A DNA stretch of 64,000 nucleotides from Mangrovivirga cuniculi. Lineage in GTDB: Bacteria; Bacteroidota; Bacteroidia; Cytophagales; Cyclobacteriaceae. The notes beneath the pieces are model-generated. The model ran no database searches. It was not told the origin of the DNA and was given only the letters and a program-made list of their open reading frames with translations. Positions 63,841 to 64,000 of the stretch are shown piece after piece. The stretch lies in the NCBI RefSeq assembly GCF_005166025.1, contig NZ_CP028923.1, positions 3,164,001 through 3,228,000 on the forward strand, in the 5' to 3' direction. The stretch's first letter is position 1. Every line of letters begins with the position of its first letter. Made by a program: the position numbers and the translations under genes.

Positions 63841-64000
63841 TTAACTCTTAAGGTGCTCATAGTCATTACTTTTCAGTAATCTGAACCTCTTATTATGATA
63901 CAGCAACTTATATAATTGCAGATTTCCATGCTTAAAGATATCCATATAAGAAAGTGGGTAATTCAATAAATGGCTCAATAAAATCCGCATTGCTCTACCA
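63841..64000 (-). CDS. partial gene, 3' end only
   Basis: The minus strand is open from the window edge to TAA 63841-63843. It reads AMRILLSHLLNYPLSYMDIF then LYKLLYHNKRFRLLKSND, with no recognised domain. It converges with the TPR-like gene with no space between stop codons. Confidence 0.5.
   Translation of the reverse strand, partial: GRAMRILLSHLLNYPLSYMDIFKHGNLQLYKLLYHNKRFRLLKSNDYEHLKS

Overview
The window looks like chromosome from a marine-type, gliding-lineage Bacteroidota, most likely Cytophagales (inference). It is AT-rich, genes lack clear Shine-Dalgarno sites, and two promoters carry the Bacteroidota -7 box TAnnTTTG. It contains a TonB-dependent receptor, an SprB-type repeat protein, DUF5777, CHRD and YceI proteins, many Sec-exported lipoproteins and beta-barrels, and lpxK. 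There is no rRNA and no CRISPR array; one tRNA (Thr-like) is present.

Left third (1-14 kb): an AI-2E family permease cut by the window edge, a GT87-type mannosyltransferase-like membrane enzyme, small conserved proteins, a PoxB-like thiamine-diphosphate enzyme, and an HTH/membrane protein pair. From 5.9 to 14.0 kb lies accessory DNA shaped by REP/RAYT elements. Four related elements (here A-D) share the same hairpin ends. C carries an intact REP-associated tyrosine transposase. D carries a 97%-like copy that has lost its start and gained a stop. B keeps only the transposase 3' end. A is only two hairpins. A and D each truncate a host gene. A SemiSWEET/unknown gene pair, an MBOAT-like gene whose start is now ACG, and a GxxExxY gene split by a 47-bp insert lie among them.

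Middle (14-32.8 kb): YD/MORN-type exported proteins with TonB C-terminal domains, a DUF3592 membrane protein, an RBBP9-type hydrolase, a decayed membrane-protein gene, a BspA-type lipoprotein with thirteen 25-residue repeats, a methyltransferase, an SDR/TetR pair with a perfect operator palindrome around its promoter, a class-C-type serine hydrolase, a TlpA-like thioredoxin, a two-domain VOC lipoprotein followed by an unlisted 59-residue lipoprotein, and stress or SUKH/Sel1-type proteins.

32.9-34.5 kb is a composite repeat: tRNA 3'-tail copies, terminator-like hairpins, N-terminal fragments of a 23S-intervening-sequence four-helix-bundle gene, and REP hairpins of a second type. They surround a third, unrelated RAYT and end at the tRNA gene.

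Right half (34.6-64 kb) is mostly core-like: a DUF349 protein, YqgE/AlgH, two MiaE-type hydroxylases (37 and 57 kb), PdxH, a GT-A glycosyltransferase, a YheT-type hydrolase, a TonB-dependent receptor with a T-tract frameshift, a YceI/DUF5777/cytochrome-like operon, a four-repeat CHRD protein, an ECF sigma factor with a membrane-spanning barrel partner, a MacB-type permease, an asparagine-synthetase-B-like secreted protein, a metallophosphoesterase, an S8 protease, a LOG-family protein, a putative porin with a C-tract frameshift, LpxK, Nif3, a zinc-ribbon family protein that has lost most of its cysteines, and a TPR-like exported protein. The most original material is the REP/RAYT series and the tRNA-linked composite repeat. 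No complete novel defence or biosynthetic system was recognised.
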